DNA from: Onchocerca volvulus
Lineage: Eukaryota > Nematoda > Chromadorea > Rhabditida > Onchocercidae
Reading direction: 5' to 3'
Assembly: GCA_000499405.2 (NCBI GenBank)
Contig: HG738140.1
Coordinates: 6,618,158 to 6,682,157 of the forward strand
Length of the DNA stretch: 64,000 nucleotides
The notes beneath the pieces were generated by a model. That model worked only from the letters and a program-made list of their open reading frames with translations. It made no database searches and was not told the DNA's origin. Positions 24,601 to 38,433 of the stretch are shown one piece after another; position 1 is the stretch's first letter, and each line of letters starts with the position of its first letter. The translations under genes were made by a program, and so were the position numbers.

Positions 24601-27600
24601 TCAGGAACTTATGGTCTTCCACTGGCAATAACTCAAAAGAAGTGCAATGAAAAGGGATTGAAAGTCGATCTGGATGGTTTCTATCAATGTCTCACAAATT
24701 TTCAAGTGATTTTTCTGTCCAGATATTTTGTCTATAAGGAGTGATAATTTTAGTATTTGCTGTCTTTTATGGTGTTCTTTTTATCATTCGATAGTTCAGT
24801 TTTGGGGAATAAGTGAAAAGCAAGAAAGTGATCATATTTTTTAAAAAAGAAGATGAGTGGTAGGACATATAAGCAATATTTTTATTGTTTATGTTCCGAT
24901 GGTAAGTAGAGCTTTCGGCGTTTTTTAGTAAAGTAGTAGACTAATAGAATAAGTCAAATAATCATATAAACTAGCTACCAGTGAATTCTGCACTTTTATT
25001 GGTAAAATTTTAGAAGATTCAAAAAGCCGAGCAAGAACCGTGGCAAAAAGTCGATGTAGAAGAAATGATAATGAATGGTGTTGAACCAACTAACGATTCA
25101 GAAAAATATGGTTACAAGCGGATTGAAGTAGGCGAGTACGGTATGCAATTTATTTTTTTATCTTTTTTTTCTTTTTTGATCATAATAAAAATCGATGGAA
25201 ATTTCAAAAATCTTAAAACACTGAGATTTTCACTTCATTTCACCTTTAATCTCTAAATAACATCAAAATCAATCCAGATACCTCGCTTGAGGTTCTTAAT
25301 ATTGAGAAAATCGAATCTTATGCCGAATAAAAACATACAGATACTTTGCTTGCAATCGTACTTCATCTCTTGACAAAAATGAAATTTTCAGAATTTCCAA
25401 GCAAGGCAGGTACTGTTGTTGCTGTCTTTGATGTCAATGGTAAAAGTGTAATGGCACTTAAACCTGGTGAAGTGGGATCCGTCATCATGGATTCAACAAT
25501 TTTTTTCGCTGAACAAGGAGGACAGTTGTATGATAGGGGCACTCTTCGAGATAGTTTAAATGTGAATTTTATAGCGCGAAATCGTAATTTTTCAAAATAG
25601 TATCTGCGCTCCAATTTTTTATTTTTCCGTTTTATAAAATGTGATTAATATATGTTTAAATATATACTTGATTGATTTTTTTTTTTTTTTGAAAAATCAA
25701 ACAAAGCGAGTTATACCAATTTATAAATCAATATTGAGAAAAGAATTATTGTAAAGTAATTTATAATTATTTTTCATTTTCGATAGTTTTGCTTTACGAT
25801 TTACAATAATTTTCCATCGTTTTTAAGAATATTGTATTTACTGTGAATATTGCAAAGAGACGAAATGGCTATATTATCCATACAGGTGAAGTAGCAGATG
25901 GCCAAATTTTGGAAAGGGGCTTGAACTTAATGCAGACCGTAGATCCTGTAAGTTTTCTGTGATTCCAAATTTTTTTTCTTTTCTAAGCTTCCTTCAATAA
26001 TTTTTATTTCTGTCTTTCCTTCGCATGGTATCCATCGTCGGAATCTTATAACATGTGAAAGAACTCTTATTTCGTTTAGTAAAATATTTAAGTCGTTTTG
26101 ATTTTACACTACCGAAAATTAAAGTATTTCTTTTGTCTTCTCAAAATTTTTAACTTAAACAATTTTTAGTTACAGAAACATAATTATTGATATCATCATC
26201 TTTTAAGAAGCAGCGATTCTCACTCATGTGTGGCCATACTGCCACCCATATTCTTCATTTTGCTCTTGAAAAAGTATTTGGTGCATCAGTTCGTCAAATG
26301 GGTTCATTTATTGGTCCTGAGAGGCTGCATTTTGATTTTTTTGTTGCTGATGAAAAATTTACGCTTGAAAAGGTTTGCTTTTGTTTCTGCTGATTTTTTG
26401 TAATGTATATTTTTTTGTTCTATCTGCATGTCTAATTTTGTATTTCGTTCTTTATTTCTTTCTATGAAATTCTTTCAACTGAAGATTCAAAATCAGATTC
26501 AAAACCTCTATTTTGTGTACTTTTTTCTTTTCTCTATTATCGATTAGTCACTATACTTGGACAAATATGCAGAACTTTTCCGCTCTTGATATTAGATGAT
26601 CGAAACTAGGCAATATTTAAATGAAACTGCATGATTTGTTTACAATATTTTTTTGGAAACAAGAAATTTTTTTTTTTCTAAATCACTTAACGAAAATCAA
26701 GTTGTGTAATGCTGTGCTGCAGTATAGAATCATTGTTAGTATTCATTAAAGTGATATGATATGAAAATTTGAGTAAATAAAATTAACAAAATAGATTGTA
26801 GATCGAAAAAGTAATGGCAACAGTAAATGAGGTTATTGAAAATAACTTAGATGTTACAGTCAAACATATTTTACAAAATGAATTGGGTTCTGTGCATAAG
26901 AGCTTCTCTGCATTTGACATTTCACAGGTATCAGTTTCACTTTTTCATTTTTCATACTATTGGTATTTGGAATTGCAGAAAATTGAAAATAAAATCAGCG
27001 ATCAAATTTTTAAAAAATCACCTTTTTGATTTCCTTGCCATTTTTTTCTCTTTCTTTTTTTTTTCATTCATTATCAATATATTCAGGAAGCAGCTTTTGA
27101 CGGCTCATATCGGATTGTTACAATTGAAAGTTCACGATTACTAGGCAAAGATATCATCGAGCCATGTTGTGGGACGTATGTTTTATTGTATATTTTTTAA
27201 GGATTTTACTTATTTTCTGGAATGCCAAATTTTGTATATCTTTGCATTTATCGAATATTTAATTTATCTTAGTGGGATTTTGCTTGGCAGTATAAATTTT
27301 TTTAGTTCATCTTTTGATTTTTTTAATTTTGATTAATTTTCAGCTTCTTTTTAAATTCTTATTAATAATCGTCTTGTATTTTTGCTTTAATTTTGTTCTT
27401 CAAATAAGTTACCGTGGATCAGTGACCAGAACAGTTATATAAATGTTCAGAGTATCGAACTTTCAGGCATGTTTTCAACACAGGTGATATCGGTCGATTT
27501 GCTATAATTGGACAGAAATCACGAGGCGCCAGTGTGCGTCGAATTTACGCAGTGACAAGTAGCGCTGCTGTAGAAAGTATTCATAATGCTATAAAGCTTA

Positions 27601-27992
27601 AAAATGAATTATCTCATGCGTTGGAGGACTTTAGCGAAACCTTTGTCGATACACATAAACTTATGGAAGTTGGTAATTTAGTAATCGTAATTTTTCATTT
27701 TTGTAAATGATCGTCTTGTTTTTTTTTTTTCTTTTTCTTTTTTTTTACGAATAAAGAAATTTCATTCTTGAAGTATTCTGAAACTACTAGAATCACTAAT
27801 ATTCAAATCCTGCATTTCATAGTTCAAACTCATATGTATTTTGCTGATCACCCTGAATTTTGACACATTTTTCAGGAATTCCAGAAGAATCTTCCACTAC
27901 CATCCAAATCTTCAATTTATGAGATGCTGAAAGCAGTAAAGAAGAGAAATAAGTATCTGAGTCAGAAACTTCGTTTGCCTGCTACGAATTAA
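21600..27992 (+). CDS. AARS2: Alanyl-tRNA synthetase, mitochondrial type
   Basis: The enzyme joins alanine to tRNA-Ala and edits mischarged Ser/Gly. Exons: 21600-21803, 22176-22364, 22500-22645, 22739-22930, 23100-23244, 23383-23528, 23890-23998, 24086-24230, 24581-24705, 25014-25140, 25278-25291 (uncertain), 25406-25561 (start uncertain), 25828-25947, 26208-26372, 26802-26927, 27087-27175, 27467-27668, 27876-27992; about 838 codons. Class II motifs: [69 protein letters not shown] and CGMGFERL. The editing domain shows [13 protein letters not shown] and [15 protein letters not shown], the HxxxH and Cys/His zinc signature. The N-terminal extension before [10 protein letters not shown] is rich in Arg and His with few acidic residues, fitting mitochondrial import. 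The protein stops about 105 residues after CCGTH, so the C-terminal C-Ala domain appears to be missing. AATAAA lies at 28311-28316. Confidence 0.94.
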
Positions 27993-30300
27993 TGCATCTT
28001 GAAACTGTGATTTTATATGCTGTATCCTTGAAATTCTAAAGAAAAAAAAAGAGCAGGATGATCTGTCTAACCTGTTTTAGGAAATGTTTTCAGTAGTCCG
28101 TTTTTATTTATTATTGCTATTATTCAAGCATCGTTGTGTAAATATGAATTAGCTTAATTATGCTTCAATATTGAAAAAAGAATGATAAACAAAAATTTTA
28201 CTATTAGAATGCAAATCTTCGGTTTTCATATTTTTCAGCGATTGTTTTGGTATTCAAGTTTTATGTTACACTGATTGTTTTCATTTTGCAAATTGTAATA
28301 TTGTATTGGAAATAAAAATGCAGTTCTTTCTTTGTGCGGTTGTCTTGGATCTTTTTGCAGTTTTGTCTGTTTGTACACAAGTAATTTCAAAAAATAAATA
28401 AATAAATGAACTACTTCCAAACATGTCTGTAATTTAATAATAAACTGCTTCCAAGTATGTTTGGAATTTAATAAAATTGTAATTGTGATGATTATTCTGA
28501 GCATCAGAAATTATAATAGTGAATCTTTTCCGATTCAGTTACTCTTTGACTTCATTAATAGTTCTTTTAAGCTGAATTTGAGAGGAATTTACATGTTAAG
28601 TTTTTCTATCTTTTATTCTATACATTTATTCAATTATTTCTGTGAACTTTCAGTTTTTAAGTTAATTTCCGGCTTTTATATCACTATTCGAGTTTACTTT
28701 TTTTGCTTCGATTACCATCCGATGGATTGTTTGTTGTTTTATCCATTTATCCGTAGTCATTTATTTTGCTTTTATAGAGCTCTAGGTAGAAGAGGGAAAG
28801 CTTTGTAATTTTTTGTAATTTCTTTTTGAGACTTTCTGTTGCTACCAGATGTTCATAAGTTGGAAGTTGATAATAAGCCTTTCTCAGCTATACCGGCAAA
28901 AATCGGAAGAAACGAATAATTTAGTAAAAAGATATTTATATATTTTTATGTTCCATCCGGTTCCTTAAATATATATGACATCCAATCATTAATTATACGA
29001 AAAAAAATGCTATTAATGTTTTACTTGTAGGAGAGAGATCATCTACCAGTCAGTTTGTCTTATTTAACAATATTCCCACACTTTCTTTAATCCATTTCAA
29101 AAATCTTATTTAGCGGCATCTTTACAAGTTTTTTTTTCCTAATAATGACTACGAAACTTTTTCTCAAATAAGAAAACTTATAAATTTTTAAATAAAATAT
29201 TGAGTTTCATATATTTTAATTTTAAGAAGTTTGATCCGAGATTACGATTATTAATTATTGTGAGAACTTCTTTTTTTTTTTTGATAGCAAATCATACAGC
29301 TAAAATATATTAGCAAATATTTGTTAAGTATTTATTTAAAGAATTATTAGATTTTAATTTTATCATTATTTTATATTATTGCTTCTTTTTTTAAATTCAG
29401 AGGAAGTTTTTTTTTTTCTGTTACTCATGAAAATAATCTGAGATATAATCTACGATATAATAGAATGATATATTTATAGATACGCATGTATACATTTATA
29501 ATGAAATTATTTAATTATTCATTAATTAAACTTTCTTTTTAATGATATATTCGCATGCTGGATACATAATGATCTTGCATCAATATTTGAACTTTATTAG
29601 CTAATAATGATATAACGGAAATATGAAATTGTTTAAATTCATTTATTCATTAATTAAATTTATCATTAATTTAGATCATTTTCATTTATCACACACAACA
29701 CACATACACATATCATTTTGTAAAACTTTTGATACATCTATTTTCCTATTCAGAAATTTCTTATTTTTTCAAATATTTCCCGGTAAATAAGAATATTCTT
29801 ATTTTCTCATATATTTTTCGGTAGATAAGATCATTTCTTTCAGGTCTATTTTTCTGCTAGCAAAAGTATTTTTATCTTTTCAAATGCTTCTCTGATAAAA
29901 ATAAAGTTATTTCTATTCTTCCAAATATATTTCATTCGAATTAAAAATATTGTCTATCTTTTCAAATATTTCCCGCAAATATGATTTTTTTTTTTTTTTT
30001 TATATTCTTTCAAATATTTCCATATAAATAAAGAATATTTCTGTCTTTTTTTTTAAGATATTTCCCAAGTAAATAAGATTAATTCCTATTCTTTCAAAAA
30101 TTATTCGTGTAAATATTCTTCGAGATGATAACGAATCTTTGGTTGATAAAAAAATGCGGGAAATGGCCCCTTGCAAACTACTAAAGCTTCGATGATCAAG
30201 TTACTTTGGTATCCGTGTGTTTAATTCATGAATGGAATGAAAAGAAAAAAGCGGCATTATAAATTTATCAGTGCTCACCTTTAGGGCGCCATCTATAATG
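27993..30300. other. 3' UTR and AT-rich intergenic sequence
   Basis: After the synthetase stop, a likely polyadenylation signal AATAAA occurs at 28311. The rest is AT-rich. A 115-codon open frame at 28461-28808 is hydrophobic throughout and has no splice context or motif, so I do not call it a gene. Confidence 0.5.
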
Positions 30301-30304
30301 CAAA

Positions 30305-30438
30305 TATATGTATTTATGTGTGTATGTGTGTATGTATGCGTATATGTATGTCAATGTATGTCGATGCATGTGTGTGTGTGTGTGTGTATGTCTCCATATA
30401 TATATATATACATATATATGTATGTATATGCATGTGTA
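30305..30438 (+). repeat. TG/TATG/TA compound microsatellite
   Basis: Runs of TATG, TG (near 30369-30386) and TA (near 30395-30409) follow one another with few interruptions. Confidence 0.9.
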
Positions 30439-30624
30439 TGTTTGGAATGAAAAGAAATAAAGGCCTTAGGAAAGAAAAACTTCTTTTCTACCGATAGTTT
30501 GCATACCTTCCCTGTATCATTTATCATCACTTTTACCATTTTATCCATTAAAAAATTATCGTCTTGCTGTGCCATTCATATTTAACATGCAAAATTATAA
30601 TACATATACATACATGATACATTT

Positions 30625-31066
30625 CAATTTGTTAAATATCATTTTCACATAAATTAGTAATAATTACTCTACATTCCTACTGTATACTTTACCGTATTAC
30701 TCCTTTTCTTACTGTAATGTGGCATATTTGGGGAAAAAAGTTAGAAAAGCATATCGCAGTAATATTTGAACAATTTTAAATATCATTTTTCATACAGATT
30801 AGTAATGATTACGAACACATTCCTACTATATGCTTGACCGTAGCATTCCTTTTCTTACTGTAATAACACAGTGGGAAAAAAAGGTGAGAAAAGAATTGTA
30901 ATGCAATAATATTTTAACAATTTTAAATATCATTTTTCACAAAAATTGGCAATAATTACTATACATTCCTTTTATATGTTTGACCGTATCGTTCCCTTTC
31001 ATACTGTAATAACGTGTAATGGGAAAAAAAGGTAAGAAGAGAAATGTACCGCAATAACATTTTGAA
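30625..31066 (+). repeat. Tandem repeat, three units of about 146 bp
   Basis: Units start at 30625, 30771 and 30918 with CAATTTTAAATATCATTTT. Each then contains a TTAGTAATAATTAC-like block, ACATTCCTACTATATGCTTG, CGTAT.(A/G)TTCC.TTTC, TACTGTAAT and GGGAAAAAAGGT. The copies differ at many positions and by small indels. There is no open frame, and no family is recognised. Confidence 0.8.
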
Positions 31067-34000
31067 CGATGATGAAGAAGAAGAAAATAAAAGTACTGTA
31101 ATAATATTTATTAATCAATAAATAATTAAAACTATTATTGCTTTATAAATATTTGAATTTGAAAATATAATTAGTGAACCTTATTATTATTATATGCATG
31201 CCTTACAATTGTCATTATTTACATATATGTATTAAATCTATAATCTTATCTAATTCTGTTTTAATATCATAACAATATTCAAAAAGTAAAAGTGCTCACA
31301 ATTATAATTCATTTTTAAATTATTTATAAAAGTTTATAATATCCCATGAAGCTGTATAGACTGTATTAAAAAGTTTAGATGATTTCTAAAAGTTTATTAC
31401 ATCCCGCGTATATGCAAAAAATTAAAAAAAAAGAAGAAAAAAACAAAAAACATTGAAAAATGAATGAAAAGTTACAAATTTTACTTGTAGGAAAAAGATG
31501 AAAATTGCTGTTATTATATAATCATTAATTGTATAGTAATAATGCAAAACTATATTCAAGAATTTATATTTATTAAAATAACAAAATCTTCGAAATGTGA
31601 TGATGAGAAAATCAAAATTTCCGACATACTTTTTTTATGTTTATGCAAATCATCTTCATGTTTAATAGTTTTAAGTTTTCTTAAATTATAACTATTTGAT
31701 AAATAAATAAAAATATTTCCTTCTGTTATTAAAATAGTGGAATAATTTTTGCCACACATTAAATTTTCGCATGAAATCATATAAAATTTGCAAGTTTTTT
31801 ATTTATTTTTAATTCGTTGAACCTTGAACAAATTTTATTTTAATCATTTTTTATTATAATTTCAAACAAAAAGTTCATACTTATTTTGCTTTTGCTTCTG
31901 CGCAAAAATAAAAAGCAGCCAATGTTTTGCATCATTTAAATTGTTGACACATGATAACTTCATAATAACTTCATGTGTCAACAATTTAAATTATGCAGGA
32001 CATTGAATGATATTAATTAATAACAACGTAAATATAAATGAAATAAAAATTACAAATATATGAGCTTACTAAATTATTTGATAAAAGCAAGAACAAAAAG
32101 AAAATTCGAAAGATTTAGCAGAATATTTTTTAAACTCTTATCTTTTTTTTGCAATTATTCAAATTATTCAGCTTTCTAATTAAAATTTGCATTTGAATCA
32201 AATTATCCTGATATCATTGCTGATAAGCTGATGGATGATATAATTAGCTCGCATTTTACAAGATATAATAATACTTTACAAAATTCAATTTACAACAATT
32301 TTTATCAAAAAATATTCAATATAATTATATGCAGCTTTTGAATAACCAATAAAATATAAGTTTAAGTAACACTTTACAGTACAAATAACCAAAAACCAAA
32401 ATAAACAAAGAAATTCATCTTTATTAATCATACTGGAAGACTTATATTTATATCAAATTCAATTCTGCAAATAATCAGCAACGAAAAAAAAGGAAAGAAG
32501 CGATTGCATTAATTTCGGTATTTCATTCTTTCAAGAATTCGTCTTCTGATAAATTTTCTATTTTTTTCGATTAAAAATATTAAACTAATCAATGATACCA
32601 ACATTTTTACTTTAGCGCTTGTTTTTAATTTATTTTGCTTAATAAATGCCATTATTTTAATCGATCTGATCTGATAAAATCTAATTGTACCCCAATGTGA
32701 AAGTTTTGCTTTTCAATACTTCAAAATATCAATAAATTAAATTTATATTGGCGGTAAAAAATGCCAAAATCCTTCCTTTTTCTATGTTTATTTAATTTTT
32801 TTAGCAGTAATTGTTAAATAAAATTTAATAATGAAATACACATATTGAAATGAATGATCAGAAAGATGATTACAATGAATAATCTAAGCTAACAATAATG
32901 ATTTTCACATTGATCAGTGCATGCAAATCAATAATATAACATTAACAGACTATTTTTGAAAAAAATTAATCATTGGAAAGACTAAAGTTAATTGATAGTA
33001 ATTAGTTTGTAAAAGATTTTATTTATTACATTTAATATTTATCAAAAAAAATCTGAAATTTCTATTGACAGTTTTTTTTTAAGTTTTTCTTTTCAAAGTT
33101 ATTTTATAACTTATAATTTTTAAAAAAGAATTGATTAGAATGGTGATTTTCGTGGGAACATGAATAAATTACAATTTTTTTATTTAATTTAAAAGAATCT
33201 ACAATGCCAGGAATCAAAGAAAAAAACTAATAAAATTACTTAAGCATGCGATACTTAAATATATATATATTTAAGACTGTTGTAATTACCAAACTATTTA
33301 TATTCATATTTTATCATAAATTTTCGTAATTAGAAATTAATTGAAATAAACATTTGTAAATTTGGATAATGATATTACCGGAAATTTATTACCTAAACCC
33401 ACCAAAAAAAAAAAAAAAAGAAAAAAAAAACTGAAAATATTTGTTTTCTTCTTGAATAATTTCTTCAAATTAAAACTATTTGATTAACTACGAAATATTT
33501 TGCCATTTCTTTATTAATGTCTTTCCTTCTCTGTCTATTCTTATTTTTAAACAAATCATATTTTAAGAATTTTAAACTGTTGCTATTGTTGTTGTTGTTT
33601 TTGTCGTTTCTTTTTTCTACTTATTGTTGTCATTGTTTCTCCAAATTATAACTATTCTATAAACTAGAAAATATTTTGCTCATATTATTGCTTCTTTTTT
33701 CTCTAACATTTAATTAGCTTCATACTAATTAAGACAATGCCTTAATACTATTACTTCCATTCTTGATTTGACCAAATTACGCCAGTTTTTGGCTGCAGAT
33801 CATATGAAAATAATGAAATTACAATGCATATTGAACTCAAATAATTCAATAATTTTTAATGAAATAAACATTTATTATTGTTGGTAGTGCTAACTATGAA
33901 TGCAAAATAAAATATTTTAAATAAATCTACCCATCTATTTATCTATTCATTTATGAATCTTAAGATAATGAATTTTTTTTTCCTTAATATCATTATTAAT

Positions 34001-34249
34001 TATCAATCATTTCAACCTCAATCCCTTTTTTACATTTATCTTCCTAAAAATTTATTCAAAATTAAACTTAAAAAAGTATTTATTTAGACATTAAATACAG
34101 TTAAAAACATTCGAGAAAAATATTTTTTATTTTTTAAAAATATCCGTCCAGAAATAAAATTTATAATTTACTGTCTTCATTTATAATATAAAATAGATAA
34201 TTTTTGAAAAACTATATATAAATAGATACAAATGTCGGATATATCATTG
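31067..34249. other. AT-rich intergenic stretch
   Basis: No gene is seen. The stretch includes the hairpin at 31920-32005, an AT palindrome at 33254-33275 (ACTTAAATATATATATATTT core) and TTG triplets near 33584-33606. Confidence 0.5.
31920..32005. repeat. Long inverted repeat, 35 bp arms and 16 nt loop
   Basis: The left arm 31920-31954 and right arm 31971-32005 match at 32 of 35 positions. The inner 20 or more bp are perfect (AATTTAAATTGTTGACACAT in the left arm). The loop is TAACTTCATAATAACT. The mismatches lie towards the base of the stem. Confidence 0.8.
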
Positions 34250-34480
34250 GACAAATCGTTGTGTCATTGCAATCACTAAAAAATCAAACAATCGGCGCTT
34301 CGACAAACAATTGTTAGGCGCCGGTGTCCATAAAAATCAACCAAACTGATATTAGCTTCTTCGTCCCGTATTCCGTTTCAAGTTTCACGGGTTTTCCCCT
34401 CTCCTCTCCCTCCTTTATATTCCTCATTTCTTTTCCGGTAATTTATGATCAATCGAGATCAATTTCTCTTGTCATGTTGA
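34250..34480. promoter_or_regulatory. GC-elevated segment, possible promoter or conserved element
   Basis: Within very AT-rich DNA this piece has CGGCGCTTCGAC, GTTAGGCGCCGGTGTC, TTCGTCCCGTATTCCG and a pyrimidine tract CCCCTCTCCTCTCCCTCC. The twice-used GGCGC core and the CT tract resemble promoter-type composition. No open frame of note is present. The assignment is inference from composition only. Confidence 0.25.
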
Positions 34481-36519
34481 GCTGATGATGATGACCGTTG
34501 CGCAAATGGTCAAAAAAAAAGAAAAAAAAAAATCCACCTGTAGGAGAAATTCGCGGCTTATAACAATAGCCAATAAGTATACCTATTACTACTGGTCAAT
34601 GGTTATGAGTAGGATAAAATTGCGTAACCTTTCAGCTGCTTCATATCTTGACCTATTTCTTTGCTTCGTTTTCTCTTATTTTTGCGCGAAACAATATACC
34701 ATTATTAGTTACCTGAATAATTTGTATTGATAAAGTACTACAATATTGGCGAAAAATTGAATAATTTATATGCTTGCATATATAATCGATCAATTTTTGA
34801 AATTTCACCAAATTTCAAAACTTTTTCATCATTATAAATTGTTAAAACTAATGTTGATTAATTAATTGCTGAAATCTTTTCAATTGACAAATGCTAATCT
34901 TTGAAAATACAGTAACCAAATGTTAAATTTCTCGTCGCTAGCTAATAAATTTTTTTTTTGTCATTAAATTATCCAATTTCTAATTTCTGGATTTAGCAAC
35001 TTTTTTTTTTTTTTACAAATTGCAACCAATTTGTAATTAAATTCTGCAAATAAAATTACTTGGGATTTACTCTGTTTGTCGCAGTAAAATTTGTTATTAA
35101 TTATCAAGTTATCAATAAATACTGGTAGGTACAGTAAAACTAATTAAAGAAAACTGACACTAAGAAAAAATTTTACACAATATTGCATGTTTTCATTATA
35201 AATATAAGAAATGACCGATTATGTCTAGAATTTTAATTTATTTCAATTTATTTTTTAATCATGAATTTCTAGCTATCAGTTACTGGACATATTGTGAAAT
35301 TTGCTGAATTATTTATTCCAACATCTTTGTCCTAATAATTAATTGCATTAATAAATTATGTAATAAATTATGCTAATAAATTCCGTTAGTAAATTTCTTC
35401 ATTCAATTATCGATTTTTTGCAATTTAATTCAACCTTTTTTTTGATTATAGATTGACCGAACATGATATTATTTCAAAACTTTTGAAAATGTTAACTTTT
35501 TTTTCTTATTTTCCATAATAATCCAACCGTCCACATAAACCAAACGAAAATTTTCGTTCTTCTCTGAAATTATTTTTGATCAATATCCCGGAATTACTTA
35601 GCAAAGAAATAAATTAATAAGCAAAAAATATATTGTATTAGCTTGTTTCTAATAATGTTAAAAATTGTTTGAAAAATAATTTCACATATTAATACAATGC
35701 AACTGAAAAGTTTATTTTTATCGCATTTTGCATATTTTCCTTTTTTTTCTTTTTTTTTTTAACTTAAATTCTTTGCAAACGTATGGAATTTTTAAAAAAT
35801 AAGAAAAATGATAATGCGATAATGCGATCAATTATTTCGTAATTTCACGCTTATTAATAAATATTGCAGAATTATTTCCAAATTTTTTTCTATTTTTTTT
35901 TGGTAGATTATTTGAAATTGAAAAAACAAAAATAAAAGAATTAAAATAAAGAAAGAAAATGCTGAAATTTCAACAAAATCATGCATTATAACAAATGCAT
36001 TATCGATAAAATGATTGTGTTTTTTAACAAGCATAATAGCGATAAGAAATGGATATGTTTCAAATTTTTATAATAATTTCAAATTTATTGAAATATCACC
36101 GAAAAAAAAAAGGACAAAAAAAGACAAAAAACTTTATAAAAATTTCTTCTTTACTTGCCAAAAGCCAAAAATTTTTCAGTTATTTTATCAAAAAAATTAA
36201 TCAGAATCACTGATAATGTATTATTGATATTATTGCATAATCAAATTATATTTTCCTGCTTTCTCTTGATTAATTTTTTTTTATCTTAAAAATCTCTTTT
36301 GGTTTTCATTTTACATTTTCTTTTTTTTTAAACTCATTCTTTTCACATTTATTTTCCATATTTCTTCGTTAAAAAAAAAAAAAAAGTAAATAAATAAGCA
36401 ATTTTTTTTTTTCAATCATCTATCCTATCTATACGGGGTTCAAAGTGTTATTTTTTGATTGCGAGCCATTTAAATCGAATAATATATCCTTAGAAATATC
36501 AATAATATTACTTGAAAAG

Positions 36520-36576
36520 CGAGAGAGAGAGAGAGAGAGGAGGGAAAGAGAAAGAAAGAGAGAGAGAAGGGAAAGG
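36520..36576 (+). repeat. GA-rich microsatellite
   Basis: A (GA)n run is followed by imperfect GAAAG and GGGAAAG units. Confidence 0.85.
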
Positions 36577-38433
36577 TGATGATAGGATGATCAAATCAAA
36601 TCAATCATTATCATTCATATCTTTTTTCTCATTTTCCCTTTAAAAAACATTACATTTTATCAAAAATGCATCATATCATGCATACAACATTCCAGCATAT
36701 TTTTGAGCTTTTCTATTTTTTTTTTTTTGTTTTGTTTTTTTTCAATTGTTATTATTATTGTTATTATTGATAGAAAAAAGAAACGAAAAGAACGAAAAAA
36801 TGGAAAAAAAAAAAGATTAGATGGGATAGAAAAAAGAAATGAAAAAAAAAAATAGTAGAAATTAACGATAAAGAAAGCAAAAACTTGGCGCTTGGCTTAT
36901 TTCATTTCCTTCCCTTTTTTTTTTTGTTAATTTTATTACTCGTAAAAAAAAGAGGAAAAAGAAAAAATTATTCTGTTACTAAAAAGAAGCCTAACAAGTT
37001 TGTTTTTTTTAAGGCTTTGAAAAAAAATTTAACAATTAAGGCTAATATTATATTATTATTAACAATCATTAAATAATAATCAAATAATCAATTTATAATC
37101 AAACAATCAGCTTTTAATCAATTTAATCAACGAATAATCAATTTTTAAATTATTCAGAATTAATTTTTTTTATAATTTTAAATTAACATTATATTATTAG
37201 TATTTTTTCCAATTTATTCAAGAAAGGGTTCAGATAAAATTCTACATTATTATCATACTATCAGTATTTTTTAAGTTAGTCGAAAATTAATTTGTATGTG
37301 ATTCGAATAAGTTTTCGTTTTTTTTTTTTTTTTTTTTGGCATTATTCGCAAAAACAGCAATTATTCAATTATTATTATTTAATGACTTGTTAAAATCTAA
37401 AAATTGAAAAAAAGATTGGAGATGGAAAAAAATGAGAAAAATTTTCTTTTTTTTTTTTTTAGAAAAAACAAAAAGCTAAACATTATGATATATATTTATA
37501 TATTTATTTATAAATGGGCGTCTCAAATATTTTCTTTCAAAGTGGAAATGTCAACAAACCTTTTAAGCTGTAATTTCTCTTGTCCACCCTTTTTTTTCCA
37601 CCTTTTTTTGTCTCTTTTAGTTTAAACTATTCATTTATCTCATCTAGATATTGTTATTATTATTATTATCATTAATAGCAAAATTTTCGAAAAAAAAAAT
37701 CTGAAAAAACCGCCAAATAGATCAATTACGGTAATTATTTTTTTATTAAGGGAAAAAAATTTACCGCAATTTGATATTTAATGAAAGATTTGTATATTTA
37801 TAAAACAAAATGTATGAGTTGATTTTTTCAGTTTTTTTTTTTTTAGAAAACTTTTATTAAAATTAAGTTTCTGACAAATATTTACATATTATTCTTATAT
37901 ATGAATCGATATTTGATGTATAAACTTGTATACGAATTGAATTATTTTAAATTATAATGAAGAATAGAAAATTTTTGAATAGAATTTTGAAAAAATTCTT
38001 TTTTAAATTGCAGAAAATGCCACCAAAGATTGAATAATGGGATAAAAAAATAAATTTTTGTTTTCAAAAAATTAACGAAATCCACCGTAACTAGATTTAA
38101 ATTGATAATTGAAAGATAAGAGAGATGAAGAATTTACAAACAAATTGAGCAGAATTAATCAAATGTCGAATGAAATTAAATATGGTAAGTTATTTAAGTT
38201 AAACACATAGCATTATAAAATTTAATATATCATCAAAGTTACTAATTCAGTTTATTTAATTAATAAAATAATTTTTGCTAAATTACTTAAAATTATTTGT
38301 TCCGAAATAATGATTCAAATACTTATTAATATTTCTTATTTAAAATATAATATTATGATCGATAATGTATTGAAAAAATAATTTTAATGGAATGTAATCG
38401 TAATAAAGAAATACTCAAGATTTTTTGCTCAGG

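Noticed and set aside
28461..28808. 115-codon + strand open frame
   Set aside because: Hydrophobic low-complexity text in AT-rich DNA, with no splice context, motif or composition change.
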